A model generated the notes under the pieces. The model saw only the letters and a program-made list of their open reading frames with translations. It did not search any database and had not been told where the DNA came from. 64,000 nucleotides of DNA from Plumapathes pennacea (taxonomy: Eukaryota > Cnidaria > Anthozoa > Antipatharia > Myriopathidae): NCBI GenBank assembly GCA_964036295.1, contig OZ038469.1, positions 1,376,001 to 1,440,000 on the forward strand, read 5' to 3'. The position numbers and the translations under genes are program-made. The number at the start of each line of letters is the position of its first letter. Position 1 is the stretch's first letter. Below, one piece after another: positions 1 to 12,085 of this stretch.

Positions 1-560
1 TGCTTATCAACATAAACCAGTTGTCATTTTTTATGTTGGAGAATTTGCAGTAGATACAGTATGATGTATGTTGGTGTTCTTGAATATTTGTATGGACTCT
101 GTCCATAACTTACTTTCAGGTGTTTCGTACCCCACATGGACTAGTAAACTAGTGTAGTTCTTTATCAACAGAAATTGACAACTTCCTATAATGTTTTAGT
201 GACTGGCTTTAAATGTAGACATTATGACTTGTACATGCATCCATGAATATTGGGCTCTTTATTTCTCAACTGATTGGAGTTTGTTCACACTTTGTTAGTT
301 GTCTTAATTAGCAAAGACAACTTTTCTCTTGTCTCTGGCTACGTCCTCACCAACAAGCCTTGCTCAGGCCCTACATGTTGTTGAACATGTACTAACATTC
401 AGGTCTTTCCACGAGGACTGAATGATTGTGTTACAGTTGTAGAAAACAAAAACTTGAACCAGAGATGAAACAACAAAGCCTGTTTTGTTTTTTGTTTTTC
501 CTTGTTGAAGTCTAGCATCACTACATATTATTATCCACAATCTTTTTCTTGATCTTTCAG
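1..560. other. RBM25 intron (left edge of window)
   Basis: No coding exon is recognised here. The segment ends in a pyrimidine-rich acceptor directly before the first RBM25 exon in the window at 561, so it is most simply intron of that gene. The start of RBM25 and the first part of its RRM are outside the window. Confidence 0.6.
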
Positions 561-3500
561 CGCTGTGGGGTTGTTGTTAATTGGAAGCGTGTCCAAGGAG
601 CTAATGGGAGGTTACAAGGTAATATGTTAAAATAGTATTGTGGACTAGTGATTCCTCTACAATGTTTGCATTTCTTTGCTGATTAAAAATCAATCAGGCC
701 CCGCATTCATCAAACTTGTGTATGAACAAAAATGTTCATAAGTTTGACTTATGCATCGTAAGTTCAACTTACACTATACTATCTCTGCTATAATCTTTTC
801 TGACTGTGAGCTGTTTTGATTATGTTTCAACAGCTTTTGGGTTTTGTGATTATGCTGATCCTGAAGCGGGTCTAAGAGCAATAAGACTATTACACAACTT
901 GCGTCTGGGTGACAAGTCCATCCTGGTAAGAAATTGAAATATGTCATTGCTGACAAAGTCTTCCCACCCCTGGCCAAATTATGAAAGCTTTTAGACATCA
1001 CATGATTCCACAAAATTATTAATTCTCTTTGTGACATATTTTGGGAATGTTTGGTGTTGGGCCTACACAACTTGACAGTAAGCTGTCTTTCTTGGCAAAG
1101 AAAAGGTTGTAGGTTGTTTCTGTACATGCTAAAATAATTATTATTGTCAAACATTTCACCATTTCAGGTTAAAGTTGATGCTAAAACGAAGACGTACCTG
1201 GATGAGTACAAAGCCCAAAAGAAAGAGAAGTTAAAGCTCTCTGATGACACCAAAGTGAGTACACTTTACTGAGATTCCCTCGTTCATAATGCAGATTCTC
1301 CCGACCATTCGTAAGGAAAATCTATGAGCGATGTAGTGAGAATTTAGTCCATTCTAATTTGGGCAAGCTATCTGGCAAGAGATGTGAGGAGAATATTGAA
1401 TTTGATCACTTTTGGGAGTGAAAGTAGTTTCTTCACTGACCAGTATTTATATATTTTTGACAGCAGAAGAAAGAGGATGGTGAAGCAGATGATGACGATG
1501 ATGATGATGACCTGGACGAAGACACACTGGTTAGTTGGTTGTACTGAAGTGTTTCCCAATTTCTTAACTGAGCCACATGCCATCCTCCTCCCTTTGTCCC
1601 TGCCCTACCCCCCTCCCATCTGGCATTCAAGGGAGGGGGGGAGGGGAGGGTAAGGATCCTGAAGCTGTTCAAAATGCTTGCATGAATACATTCAAAACAA
1701 TCTCAATTTTGATTTTCTCCAGAACGAGCAACATTTCAGGTCGTTTTTCAGTCGTTTCCTGAAGGATAATGTTTTACACAGTTTGACAGTTTGTTATGTA
1801 TATGTTATATTTAGGCTGAGGATGAGAGAGCTAAAAAATCACTGGAGGCTTTGCTATTAGAAAAGGAAGCTATTCTACAGGGAAAGTACGACACCAGGGA
1901 AAGAGGTGCGTTAATCCATCTGCCATTAGTCCAGGTTGTCCGGATACGCGAATTAGTTTGCCCGGTGGGTTTTCTCCTGACGACCAGACTATCAGTCTGG
2001 CAGAAAACCAGTCGTCCGAGCGGACTTTTGGTCGTCTCAAACGACCGGACGACCGTTAGTTTCGAGCATTGTGATTGTCTTATCGGTTGACTGACTGATC
2101 AGTTGTCTGACTGATTAATTGGCAGGTGATTATGTGAAACCAAGTCACAGTGGTTCAGCGGTACGTCTCTTCTTTCCTTCTCATCTTGTTTGACCTGGTG
2201 TCAGTTTGCATGTGAGCGTTTGTGCAGGAGGGAGGGAGGGCGTGGGGTCTGTAACAGGCTAGGTTTCCATTCAACTTCAGATTTGAATCAAATTGTTTTG
2301 TTCATTGAGTCCTGATGTGATTTTTTCCTCAGGAAAACTTGGAGGGCCTGGATATGGACAATGAGAAAAAGAATCTTGTATCGCGTGAAATCAGGACTTT
2401 CAGGGACGCGTACCGAGTAAGAAAATGTTTAGTTTCTGCTCTGTTTAACCCCATGGTTCTCCAGTTACTTCAAGGACCTTACCGGATGTTTCATTGGTCA
2501 ACTCCAAGAAACTGATTTGACGTTTCGTAGTAAAATGGAGTAAGGCAAAATCAAAACCAGTGCTCAACATTAAGGTTTTAGGTTGGTTGCCCTTCAGACT
2601 GTAGATTGACTTCAAGCAATAGAAAGTTTCATAATTTCTAGTTGCCCGGCCCAGAATTTACCTGCCCGACCAAAAGTTTTGGTTGCCCCGGGCAAGCGGA
2701 CAACCGTTAATGTCGAGCGCTGAAAACATAGGCTGGAACATAATCACCAGTCCATTTGGCGAGGGCTTTTAACGTAGGAACATTTTGGTTCGTACAGAGT
2801 TTTTGTTCACGAAGACTTAGTCAGTTGGCAAGTAATCATAACGTCTTATAACCTGCTCAATTCTTTTTGTTGTTTTGCAGAAAGAAGACAGAAAGAAAGA
2901 AGAAGAAAAGGAAAAGCGAGATAAGGAAATCAAAGAGAGGGAGAGAGATCGTGAAAGAGAGAAAGAACGAGAACGAGAACGAGAAAGACGAAGAGAGAGG
3001 GACGAGGAAAAAGAACGAAAACAGCAGAAAGAACGCGACCGCGACAAAGACCGCGACCGAGACCGCGACAGGGATCGGGATAGAGACAGGGACCGCGACA
3101 GAGATCGCGAACGCGAAAAAGAACGCGAGCAGGAGTCGGACAGGAGGCGTGAAAAAGACTACAAGCGCGAATCAAACGACCGAGAGCGGGAGAGGGAGAG
3201 AGACCGAGATGATTATGATGAAGAAGAAGAAATGGAGAAACGGCGCCGTGAAAGAAGGCAGAGAGAAAGGGAATACGCGTATCTGGAGGTAAGGACACGC
3301 TTTATCTAGCAAGAAATACGAGTGCCAAAAGTTTTTTTGTGTGTGTGTGTGCAGAGTGCAGAGTAAAGGTCACGTGATTGTTCCACAGGGCCTTAAGCCA
3401 ATCAGCAGCGCTATTCCTATCCGGAATAGACCCAATCGAACGCGCCCTAAGTGTCACGTTACCTCAGTTCAAAAGAAACTGGAGCCGATGATCTTTTCTC

Positions 3501-6500
3501 TGTTTCAGCGATTAAAGACTTGGGAAACAAGAGAGAGGAAGAAAGGTCGAGAGTACGAGCGAGAGCAAGTGAAGGAAGAAGAGAAGAAGGATGAACAGGT
3601 AACGCGCCTCAACAATTATTACCTTGTTTGTATTCTCTCAACCACCACACAACGGAAATAAGTTTGTCGTCCTAGCGGTCATATTATTTTCTAGTCAGCG
3701 GTCATTGCACAAATCTGTGGACCCGGGTGCAGATTTTGCAGTATTGACTTACTTGGCTAAGTTCAACCTCGCTCCCAGGCTCTTTTATCTCCCGGCCCCC
3801 GCCCCCGGGGCGGGAGATGAAAGAGCCTGAAAATGAGGTTGGGCTAAGTTTTGACGTTTTAGTACAATAATGTCTACTACTAACCGAGTATTTTTTATTA
3901 TTTTTTATTTTTTTGGTTGCAGGCCCGTGAAAGGAAGCATCTTCTTGAGTTTCTGGAGGATTATGATGATGTAAAGGATGACCCTAAATATTACAAGTGA
4001 GCACAATCTGGTGACGTTTGTGTGTCTGTGTAAAATTTGACAAAGCCAGGGTGACTTAAGTTTAGTGGTTTAATGGTATCGCCATTCAACAATACCTAAC
4101 ACTTTCCCGGATCAAACTTTATCTTTCGTCCTTTTGAGTGGAATTTGTTTTCTTGAATGGTCGGGATAACTTGTTTTGAACTTCTCTCTGTCCAATAGAG
4201 GGAACACGGCCATGAGAAGACGGCGTGACCGAGAGCTAGAGATGGAATCTGACGAGAGGGACCGTCAACGCGAGATGGAAGAGATCGAGGAGATCCGCAA
4301 GAGACTGGTAGAACGACAGCCAGACGAAAATATGGAGATGGTGGGTACTGCGATATTTACTGCTCAGTCGTTCACTTAACACTTGTTATAATGAAATTAA
4401 CTTTCATCTCTGAGTTATTGTCCGCGCTTGATCTACCTCTGTCACTGTTATTTTTTCTAGTCTCGAAGCTTCGTTTCTCTCTTCTCAGACTTCTTTGTTC
4501 TAATGTTTGTTTAACTGAAGCGAGCGAGTGCATGGTTTCGCTCGACCCTCCCCTCCCACCTAACCACCCCCACCCCTCCCCCCTCGTTACACCTAGTGCT
4601 TCTGCTCTTACTTTAAATGTCCACTTTATGATTTCAGGAGGACAGAGAAAGTGAGAAAGAAGAAGAGGAAGAAGAGGAAGAGGAAGAAGAGATTAAGCCG
4701 GCGCTACAACCAACGTTTGTGCCCGCCGTGGCTTCTGGATTCAAACCCGCTGCAGTAGTGGTGCGCACTGTACTTATCTTGTCTATAACACTTAATCAGC
4801 GAGCGGGTTCTTAAAATCCCGGAGCCTTTGACTTCCAAAAGTGTGCGTTACTCGGCTGTGTTTTTGGCTTAAATTGGTTACTGCCTCTCGAAAAGTGTTG
4901 CAAATAACCAAACGTCTTGCGTTGCGCGTGTGAACCAGCCTTGTGTGATCGGTTACAGTAACTCTGGTCTTGTTGTTGTTGTTGTTGTTGTTGTTGTGTA
5001 GCTGGAACCAGCGCCTCTTGTCCGATCACCCAGTCCAGAGCCTATTGTCTCGTACTCAAGCAGCTCCGCCCAAAAGAGACCGAGGGAGAATGGGCAAGAG
5101 GCCGAGCCGGAAGTCGAGCCTGCACCAAAGAGAAACTTCGGGTTTGAGATGAAACTATCCAGTAACCTGGTGAGTCACATCGCGCTCCGACACTTCCGCT
5201 TCCGGTTCCACCCACGGAAGCATGGTGGTGAAGTAGAGTGATCTACTTTCAAATTTTCTTTTAGCTTTTCCCAGAGGGTTTTTCATATAGTATGGAGAAC
5301 TTGGTGCTTGATGGCTGTTCCATTTTGTGAGAGCAGAGTTTCGTGTCGCCCTTTGGGGCCTTTAGATTTGTCTTTGTCGTAAAAATGAATTCACACTGAT
5401 ATTCAATGTGATACCAGCTCTTAAGAGAACTAGATTAACTGCGTCGGCGTGGTGATAAAAACGCTGGTGTATCAACTTGAGGTTGATTAAGGTACTGGAT
5501 CGCCTGTTACTCTTACGCCGTTCCAGTACCTCAATCAACTTTCAGTTGATACACTAGCGTTGATATTCAGTGGCCGAGCGGTTTGGGGTGGAGAAATTGC
5601 GTAGCATGGGTTTCCCGGTATTACTAACGAGCAGTTTTTTCCACCAGCCCACAACTACATCTCAAGCGAGTCGCAAGAAACTGGAGGCGGTTTTTGGGAG
5701 CAACGCGGATGACGAGACAGACTCGTCTGTCCCTAAACGCAAGTTGGTGCCGCTGGATTACGAGGAGGAGAGCAAAGCCTCACAACAGGAAGCGGAAGAC
5801 AAGAAAAAGACCATAAAGTCACTCATAGAGCGCATTCCCACTGCTAAAGACGAGCTCTTCGCCTACACGTTGGACTGGACTCAGGTCGACGAGGTAAGTC
5901 CCTTGTGCTGTTAATCTTATCGTAAGACTTTACTAGGTTTTCCTCAGCTGAGTGAAGCGACGTTTACTGCCCATAATGTGCCTCCCTGGTCTATCACAGC
6001 AAGCAGATGAGTTGTAAGTATCTGTTGATGCTAGTACTACCGACGTACATACGGTATTGTTAAGAATCTGTTTTCACTACCGAAGCTGCATACAATTCAA
6101 GGTTGCATCTGGCGGTATAAACGCGAGTAAGCCCGCGAGGAATGCTGGATCTCCACCGCTGGCTTAGGTATGAGCCCACAGATAATAAACGTTGACGCAC
6201 TTGCTTGTGTAACTGGTGGAAAATCCGTAAAGGTCGCACCACGGCCGTTTTTTCGGTCGATGGCAGCGTTGCATGAGTTTCGTCCTTGCACATCACTGAG
6301 GATCTCCTTCGTTTTCTCAGAGTTTAGTAGAGAAGAGAATACGACCCTGGATCAACAAGAAAATAGTGGAATATATTGGGGAAGAGGAGCCGACATTAAC
6401 AGAATTTATTTGTACCAAGGTGAGCAGTGGTCTGGCTTCGGTTTTTGCAGTAGTTAAGCTAAGAACGGGGAGCGCTAAAGTTAGGCACCACGTACGGTCA

Positions 6501-6784
6501 CGTGTGTCAGCTCATTAGTAGTGACTTTGACGAGTTTCTGACTGAGCAGATTCTTGTTTGTTTTTTCTCAGGTTGTAGCGCGTAGTGCACCGAAGAGCAT
6601 TTTAGAAGATGTTTCAATGGTAAGAGAACTTCACTCATGACTAGAAAAGTTTTGCAATATATTTTTTTAACTTTTATGACTAATTTTTTAGGTTCTCGAC
6701 GAAGAAGCTGAGGTATTCGTAGTGAAGATGTGGCGACTGTTGATCTACGAGACCGAAGCCAAGAAGCTTGGGTTGGTCAAATAA
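561..6784 (+). CDS. RBM25: RBM25, RNA-binding protein 25 (3' part, 17 exons)
   Basis: Splicing factor that binds pre-mRNA and the spliceosome in the nucleus and affects alternative splice-site choice (family knowledge). Exons read by eye: 561-618, 834-925, 1168-1254, 1464-1529, 1815-1905, 2126-2160, 2333-2416, 2881-3288, 3509-3598, 3923-3996, 4199-4340, 4638-4760, 5002-5169, 5648-5893, 6321-6419, 6572-6619 and 6692-6784. They sum to 2004 nt in one open frame, 667 codons plus stop. The first exons hold the end of the RRM (WKRVQGANG, FGFCDYADPE, VKVDAKTK). An acidic run of eight Asp follows, then exon 2881-3288 with the Arg-Glu/Arg-Asp repeats typical of RBM25. The last four exons form the PWI domain (SLIERIPTAKDELFAY, IRPWINKKIVEYIGEEE, LDEEAEVFVVKMWRLLIYET), ending LGLVK-stop. 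The 5' end is missing because the window starts inside the gene. Nothing looks broken. Confidence 0.95.
1275..1432. repeat. Copy of the 'ccctttcact' MITE family in RBM25 intron
   Basis: Shares 'atgcagattctccc', 'atgagygatgtag' and 'gatcacttttgggagtgaaa'-type sequence with 26617-26812. The left terminus is worn. Confidence 0.5.
3763..3843. repeat. Short fold-back element in RBM25 intron
   Basis: An inverted repeat whose arms both contain a 'cccaggctctttTatctccc'-type sequence and its complement, around a GC-rich loop. A related single-arm or short fold-back sequence recurs at 7763-7810 downstream of RBM25. It looks like a MITE-like repeat and carries no coding content. Confidence 0.5.
5221..5370. 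repeat. RBM25 intron segment copied into the CLN3-like duplication joints
   Basis: About 150 bp starting at 'ggtggtgaagtagagtgatc' recur almost unchanged at about 12085-12225 and 16572-16712. There they are joined directly to a copy of the RBM25 3' flank (the 7134-7430 type). Here the segment lies in the intron after exon 5002-5169, which makes this the probable source locus. Confidence 0.75.
5461..5565. repeat. Fold-back (MITE-like) element in RBM25 intron
   Basis: Two arms of about 42 bp are near-perfect inverted copies: one starts 'aacgctggtgtatcaactt', the other ends 'gttgatacactagcgttga'. They are separated by about 20 bp, so the segment can form a long hairpin. It lies in the intron before the exon at 5648. 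No transposase is present. Confidence 0.65.
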
Positions 6785-8361
6785 CCGCTCGCTTTCCAGT
6801 CAACTTCCGTATAAAGACTAAGGCACTTTTAAGGGTCTTTTCTCTCCCACTCGCTTTCTCTCTCTCGCTCCCTTTCTTTCTCTTTTTCCGTTTTCTTTTT
6901 CCCTCCGTTTTCTTTTGTTCCTTTCTCTGGTGTTTTTTTCCAACACTTAAGTAAACACAGTAGGCTTTTCTAGTCAAACCTCGTTTCTCAGAATGATGAC
7001 AGAACTCTCTTATATGAGAGCCGCCGCACTTTATTGCGGAGTTTCACCACGTTCGTTTTACTTCATCTACAAAGTTCTCGGCTGTAATGATCTTCGCTTT
7101 CTCGTACTTTGCTCTTGTATTTAAAATCTAGTTCACCTGATGTAGAAATGGAAATATGCATAGATATTTTGGAGGCGAGGTTCTGGCGCAATTTTGTTAT
7201 ACGATAAATGGGCGTCTGAGCCTTGTATCCAGCGTGTGCGTAGAATTCATAAAAACTCCATCTCACATTTCCTCAGACCATTAGTTTCCGTGTAAGTGAG
7301 TCACGTTGCATCGTTGTGGAAGCCATGTTGACTAAAAACGAGATCTAAAAAAAGAACAGCGAGCAGTAAAGAATAATCCTTTTCGGCAATTTTTTGAAAG
7401 CCGGGCGCAGCATCAGTCAATGACTAAGCGAAATTCTGAATTAGAATCAACAGATCTGTCCTCGCAGACCAAGCGTCTGCACACACGAAGAGAGAATTTA
7501 GCTTTGTATTGACTAAGTAAACTAATAGTTTTCAGTGTGCTGCGGTAGTGTGAGCTGCGTATCGCATAATCTTTCGATCCCTTGTCAACAATGGCAACCT
7601 AGTCTGTGCAAAGGTGTATTGGCACTTATCTGTTGATCAGCTGATGTCAAACTTCGTTCAACAAGTTTATCTGCCGAAGAACCGCGCATGAGTTCAACAC
7701 GTGACTTTGTACCAAACTCACTCACTCCCACCCCCACGTGAAAAAATGACGCGCGAACTCAACCTCGTTCCCAGGCTCTTTCATCTCCCGGCCCATGGGA
7801 ACGAGGTTGGCGCGAACTTGCCCGTTGACTAATGGTCTGACTCTTCCCGTCTCTGTCTGTCTTTGTGAAATCTGCTCAAAAGGTTTCTGTAAAGCCCTGT
7901 ACACGACTGTAGTTTTCGTGGACTTATTTGTACTCCACAACATTGGTCATCAGTTTATAAACGGGTTTCTGCAATTGTCGAATCTATGCCAGGACGTGGA
8001 ATAAATGGTTCGTGTTTTAAAGTGGTCTTTATCTCATTTCTAGAAGAATAGAATGATTGTCGAGACCGGGTGATTGTACTTTCCTATATTTTCTATACGT
8101 AATTTCTTTTTGTTTAGTAAAGGGCGATGACAATTAGGAGTCGGAAATGTAGCGTGACAACTGATTACTACACTGAGACACGTTTATTATCGTATTATGC
8201 AACTTACAGTTGTCACAAGCCTCCAAAGCTTGTTCTTATTCAAATAAAGCGACGTTTCTACCATGCTTTATGCTAATATCTGACGAACCCTTGTTTAGCG
8301 GCCAGTGAGCGACCTAAATTTGTGTATGTGTGTCTTATTCAGTTTGATTGTTTTCTGAGTT
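6785..8361. other. RBM25 3' UTR/flank and intergenic spacer
   Basis: A pyrimidine-rich stretch (about 6840-6930) follows the RBM25 stop. The part at 7134-7430 recurs in the duplication joints near 12229-12510 and 16715-17005. A short fold-back lies at about 7763-7810. No further exon is recognised. A minus-strand AATAAA at about 8180 could be the poly(A) signal of the first CLN3-like gene. Confidence 0.5.
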
Positions 8362-10597
8362 TTAGCTGCATATCTTGGCGTGTGTCCAGCCACGTTCAGT
8401 TGGGTACCTGGTGAGACAGAGCTGACCCAAATTAAGATCACGAAGACAGTGTTGCTCCAACCTAGGCTCCACATACACTCCCATCAACCCTCCGAGCAGC
8501 GCTCCCGCCGAATCACCGACAGTGAATATGCCCAGGCCAAACTCTTTCCTCCCTGTTTCAGAGATCAGATCATCAATGGTACACACTGAATTTATGCACA
8601 TCGATCCAAAAGCGAATCCATGAGTGGTGCATAAGATGATGATGATAGCTACATGAGGGACGAAACGATACCAACTGCAGAACACGAAAAACAGTAGATG
8701 TGCCAACACTACCCCTGCTAGAATCCACGTTTTCTTTATGCGAATGTAGGGGAGCGCAATCGGGAAGGCGCAGGTGGTGATCAGGATATGGGAGCGTCCA
8801 AGGAACTTGCCCAGGTCGTAGCTGAGAGCGTAGTATTGATAATGGTCCCGCGGGGTAAAGGAAGCGTTCTTGAATGCTATGGTTGTGATGACCGCTTGGT
8901 TGGCCAAATACGAGGCATAGTAAACCACAAAGAGGAAGGAGATGTAGGGGTAAATCGCCTGTGCAGTGGCAAACTGCTCTCTTGTGAAACAGTTGTGACC
9001 GGGTTTAGGTTCGGGCTCTTTATCATCAGATTCTTCGCGGGTCGTGGAGTCCGATGTCGCAGCAAGGGCGGTGTACGTTGCTCCCTGGTGTTGTTTTTCT
9101 GTTTGTTTGTGGTTTTGATCTTTGGTTAGAATGACGTAGAAAACAAAGAAGAGCAGAACTGTCGGTATTGTCATGGTTACGACCGTTCTGGGGTTGACGC
9201 AAGCCCACGTGGTAAGACCTGGTGAAGAAGTGCAAGAAACATTTCGGTAAAGGAGATTTATACTAATGTAGTTGTATCATGGGTACCCTGGTTTCAGAGG
9301 TCCTTATATTGCTCCTTCAAGAGTTTTCCAACAAGAACGGCGGGGACGAAGCGAACGGAAAGGACCTCCGGACGCGCGAGATAGGAACCTCACTTTCATG
9401 AGTTCAGTTGAACTTCGTCGCTGATTGGTTAATGTTTGACAAACACAATGGCGATCGCGCGCGAGCGAGAAGAACCGGCGTGGAAGTGAGCGCCTAGAGG
9501 TTCCCTCGCCTTTATCTATATAAATAATAAAATTCAGGCGGCGTGGCAAAATTCAATATATATAAATTATAAAATTATGTTCAAACCTCGAGTTTCATCG
9601 TTTATAAATGAATCACACTGGCAAATTTACATTTTTTATAAATAAGAGAAAAAACGACTTGATAGCCGTGGTTACACACACCGTGGTATCAGCGAATCCC
9701 AGGTAAATTTGACCACGGCAAATTCACCTTGGGATTTCCGGTACCCGAGATGCTTCAGGTCGCACAGTAGATAACTCCCAAGGTGAAATCAGCCAACCAA
9801 AGGCACATTTGTCAAAAATCATTGAAGGTTCAAAAGACAAAAGTCATTATATTTATGTAAATCATGAAATTCACCCAGCGCGACAAGAGTCATTATATAT
9901 ATGAATCATAAAGTTATCTCACACATTGAGTTTCATTTATATCTAATCACTCGCGCAATTTTACATTGTTTATAGATAAAGGGAAAAAACGACACAATTT
10001 TCTGCTAACTAGTACATTTGGCGTCCCAGATGGTGCTCATTCAAGTGAGAGAGGGCGAGGTCGCGGATCGTTGCAGTGACGTTTCACCTTTTTTCCTATG
10101 TAATCGGTTCAACCGGGCATAAGACTCTTACCTGTATAAAAAATGGGCAACAGAATACAAGCGAAGCCTTGTCCGGCGACCAACGCACTGACCGTGACTC
10201 TTTCATAATGAGCGGTCATAGCGAAGAAGGTGATCTCAGCCAGAGAGATGCCCAAATTCAATACAAAAATGCCAGCGAGCCTCCAGTGTGTTTCAGCCGT
10301 TGTCACGACCAGAATCAAACCCGAGAGGTAGATAAGAACAATTAGAAATAGCCGCTTCAGATAGGAAATGTTCTGCATGAACCAGGGTACAACCGACTTC
10401 AGAAGCAACATCGGCAATTTCAAAGCCATTACGACACTTGATGTAGCTAATGAGCTACCGGAGAGAATGTCCGGCCCAGCAATGATCACCAGCTCATCAA
10501 ATAAAATTAAGAGGCCAAAGAAGAAGAAACAGACGATTTGTTTCAAGGTGTTCCTGTTCCAGATGGCTTTCTTGTGTTCCTCGTATTGCGGCGCCAT
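8362..10597 (-). CDS. CLN3: CLN3/battenin-like membrane protein, copy 1
   Basis: Multi-pass membrane protein of the CLN3 (battenin) family, which in other animals sits in lysosomal/endosomal membranes and belongs to the major facilitator fold. Exon 1 runs 10597-10132 and exon 2 runs 9218-8362 on the minus strand. The phase-1 join ACA-G/GT gives 440 aa, close to the 438 aa of human CLN3. The N-terminal half has hydrophobic helices and SLAEITFFAMTAHYE, aligning with the CLN3 GLGEVTFLSLTAFY region. The C-terminal half has YISFLFVVYYASYLANQAV, YYALSYDLGKFLGRSH and EFGLGIFTVGDSAGALLGG, each with a recognisable CLN3 counterpart. The hydrophilic middle loop is acidic; compared with copies 2 and 3 it lacks three residues near EESDDKEPEPK. 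No C-terminal CaaX box is visible; the protein ends in AKICS. Intact, first of three tandem copies. Confidence 0.88.
9694..9737. repeat. Intron hairpin shared by the CLN3-like copies (copy 1)
   Basis: Inside the single intron, 'aatccc(a)aggtaaatttg' is followed after 'accacgg' by its inverted copy 'caaattcaccttgggatt'. The same hairpin occurs at 13947-13994 in copy 2 and 18462-18506 in copy 3. Copy 1 has lost one A in the left arm. Function unknown. Confidence 0.55.
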
Positions 10598-11892
10598 TTC
10601 TCGTGCTCTGAATCAATGAGTGGGTTTATGCACACTGGAGCTAAAGTTCAAATAGAGCACCACCCTCAAGTGCACTTACACTCGTATGTACTTGCAAAAT
10701 AAGCGTTTACAGTAGAGCTGTCAATCACCGAAGCAAACACCCATGTCAAGGCTGCTGGCCTCCATGCAGAGTCGGCTCTCAGACGAAAAGTTCTCGGTAC
10801 ATCATGCTGCCAACGAACAGACTTGCGTTCCCGTTGTTTTGTCTCCTCCTTTTCTTTTTTCTTTTTTTTTTTTTTTTTCTTTTTTCTTTTTTCTTTTTGA
10901 ACTAGAGGGCATGGGCTATTCAGCAAACGTATCTCTACATTCTATTGAATGAAATTTTCCGCTTGCCGGAACCGCCGAGATTTCTCATTGTATTTCGCGC
11001 GAGTGTTTCATCACCACCACCACTGTGGAAAATGCACTTTCGCAGTACATTTTCGTCCCACCGAACAGGTTCTGTCAAGTAAAATCTACAGTATGGTTTG
11101 GCCCCACACCACAATTAACACAATAAGTAACACACCAGCGAGCAAGTAAACACTTTAATTGTATTTCAGCACTTTTAGCGCATGTTTAGGTCATTCGTAT
11201 ACGATTCCCACGATGCAGTCATTCGCGTCATCAGACACGGATGATGCGTCAAATTACTGCGTCTCACTTACGGCTCCGGTCAGGAAGCTTTGGAAGCCGG
11301 AGCACTGTCAAGGCTAGGAGACTTGAACCGAATTAGAGTAAACTTGATTCAGGTGATATTTCCCGCCCCAAATCGACCCAGAATCACAATAAATAACACA
11401 CACCAACGAGCAAGTAAACACTTGTATTCTATTTCAGCACTTTTAGCGCATAATCAGGTTATTCGTAATTTCCCACGCAAATTAATTCTAGGCCTCTTTT
11501 GCCCGGAAGCTGTCGTCGAGAAACGCGACTCAATAAGAAAAAGAAAACCTCTGGAATCCAGGGCAGAAGAAGGTCGAAAATCAGAAAAAAGAAAAAACAA
11601 TCGTCTGCTCATGTTCAGAATGAATTTAAAATTTGGAATTGATCAAGTGAACTGAACAACAGGGCGTGTCTTGAAAGTTGTAAAACTAGGTCCCAGGGAT
11701 CAATCCGAGCATTTATCATACCAAGCGTCATGTTGGTGAAAATCGCGATGGTCTTCCTCCGTTTGGGGCAAGGTTAACACACTTCCGTATGATCGAGGGT
11801 GAGATAAAGTATTTGGCAGAGATGTCTTTTGCCCAATACATTGCGATTCCGGTTTAACGGACCATTCAGTGCATCGCGTGATGTTGATGCTC
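10598..11892. other. 5' flank of CLN3-like copy 1 and rest of unit A
   Basis: Non-coding by eye. It contains a long T-rich tract (about 10855-10897) and sequence that recurs upstream of copy 2 (14836-16378) and copy 3 (19885-20035, then 21235-22124). Short open frames that repeat between units, for example near 11290 and 15762, follow the duplication and have no recognisable domain. Confidence 0.5.
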
Positions 11893-12085
11893 ACTTTAAC
11901 ATGTGAAGCCTGTGCCGCAATTTTGATGATTTATCAACGCTGTTGGCTGACGTCAACAATAAATTTTCGATTGTAGGCATCACTGAAACTTGGCTTCAAG
12001 ACTCATCACATACTGTAGATATGGATGGCTATAACTTTGTCCATTGTAACCGATCGAACAGATCCGCATGGTGGTGGTGTTGGTG
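11893..12085 (+). mobile_element. LINE (non-LTR retrotransposon) endonuclease fragment, unit A
   Basis: The translation resembles the start of an apurinic-type endonuclease of a non-LTR element: SLCRNFDDLSTLLADVNN, FSIVGITETWL and DMDGYNFVHCNRSNR. The G-I-T/S-E-T-W-L motif is the active-site block of this family. The fragment is only about 60 codons long and has an in-frame TGA near its start where the unit B copy has an Arg codon. It breaks off in GGT repeats where the RBM25-intron copy begins. Confidence 0.75.

Larger units (their letters stand above)
8236..12085. repeat. Segmental duplication unit A
   Basis: First of three direct tandem units sharing CLN3-like gene, intron, 5' flank and downstream sequence at high similarity. 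The shared part begins near 'attcaaataaagcgacg' (8237; also about 12513 and 17009). It ends in a LINE fragment at 11893-12085. Unit A has the native RBM25 3' flank on its left, whereas units B and C have rearranged copies of it. Confidence 0.8.

Noticed and set aside
2817..3298. Antisense and alternate-frame open frames over the Arg/Glu/Asp-repeat exon of RBM25
   Set aside because: Low-complexity purine-rich coding sequence keeps other frames open by composition. The spliced RBM25 frame explains the region.
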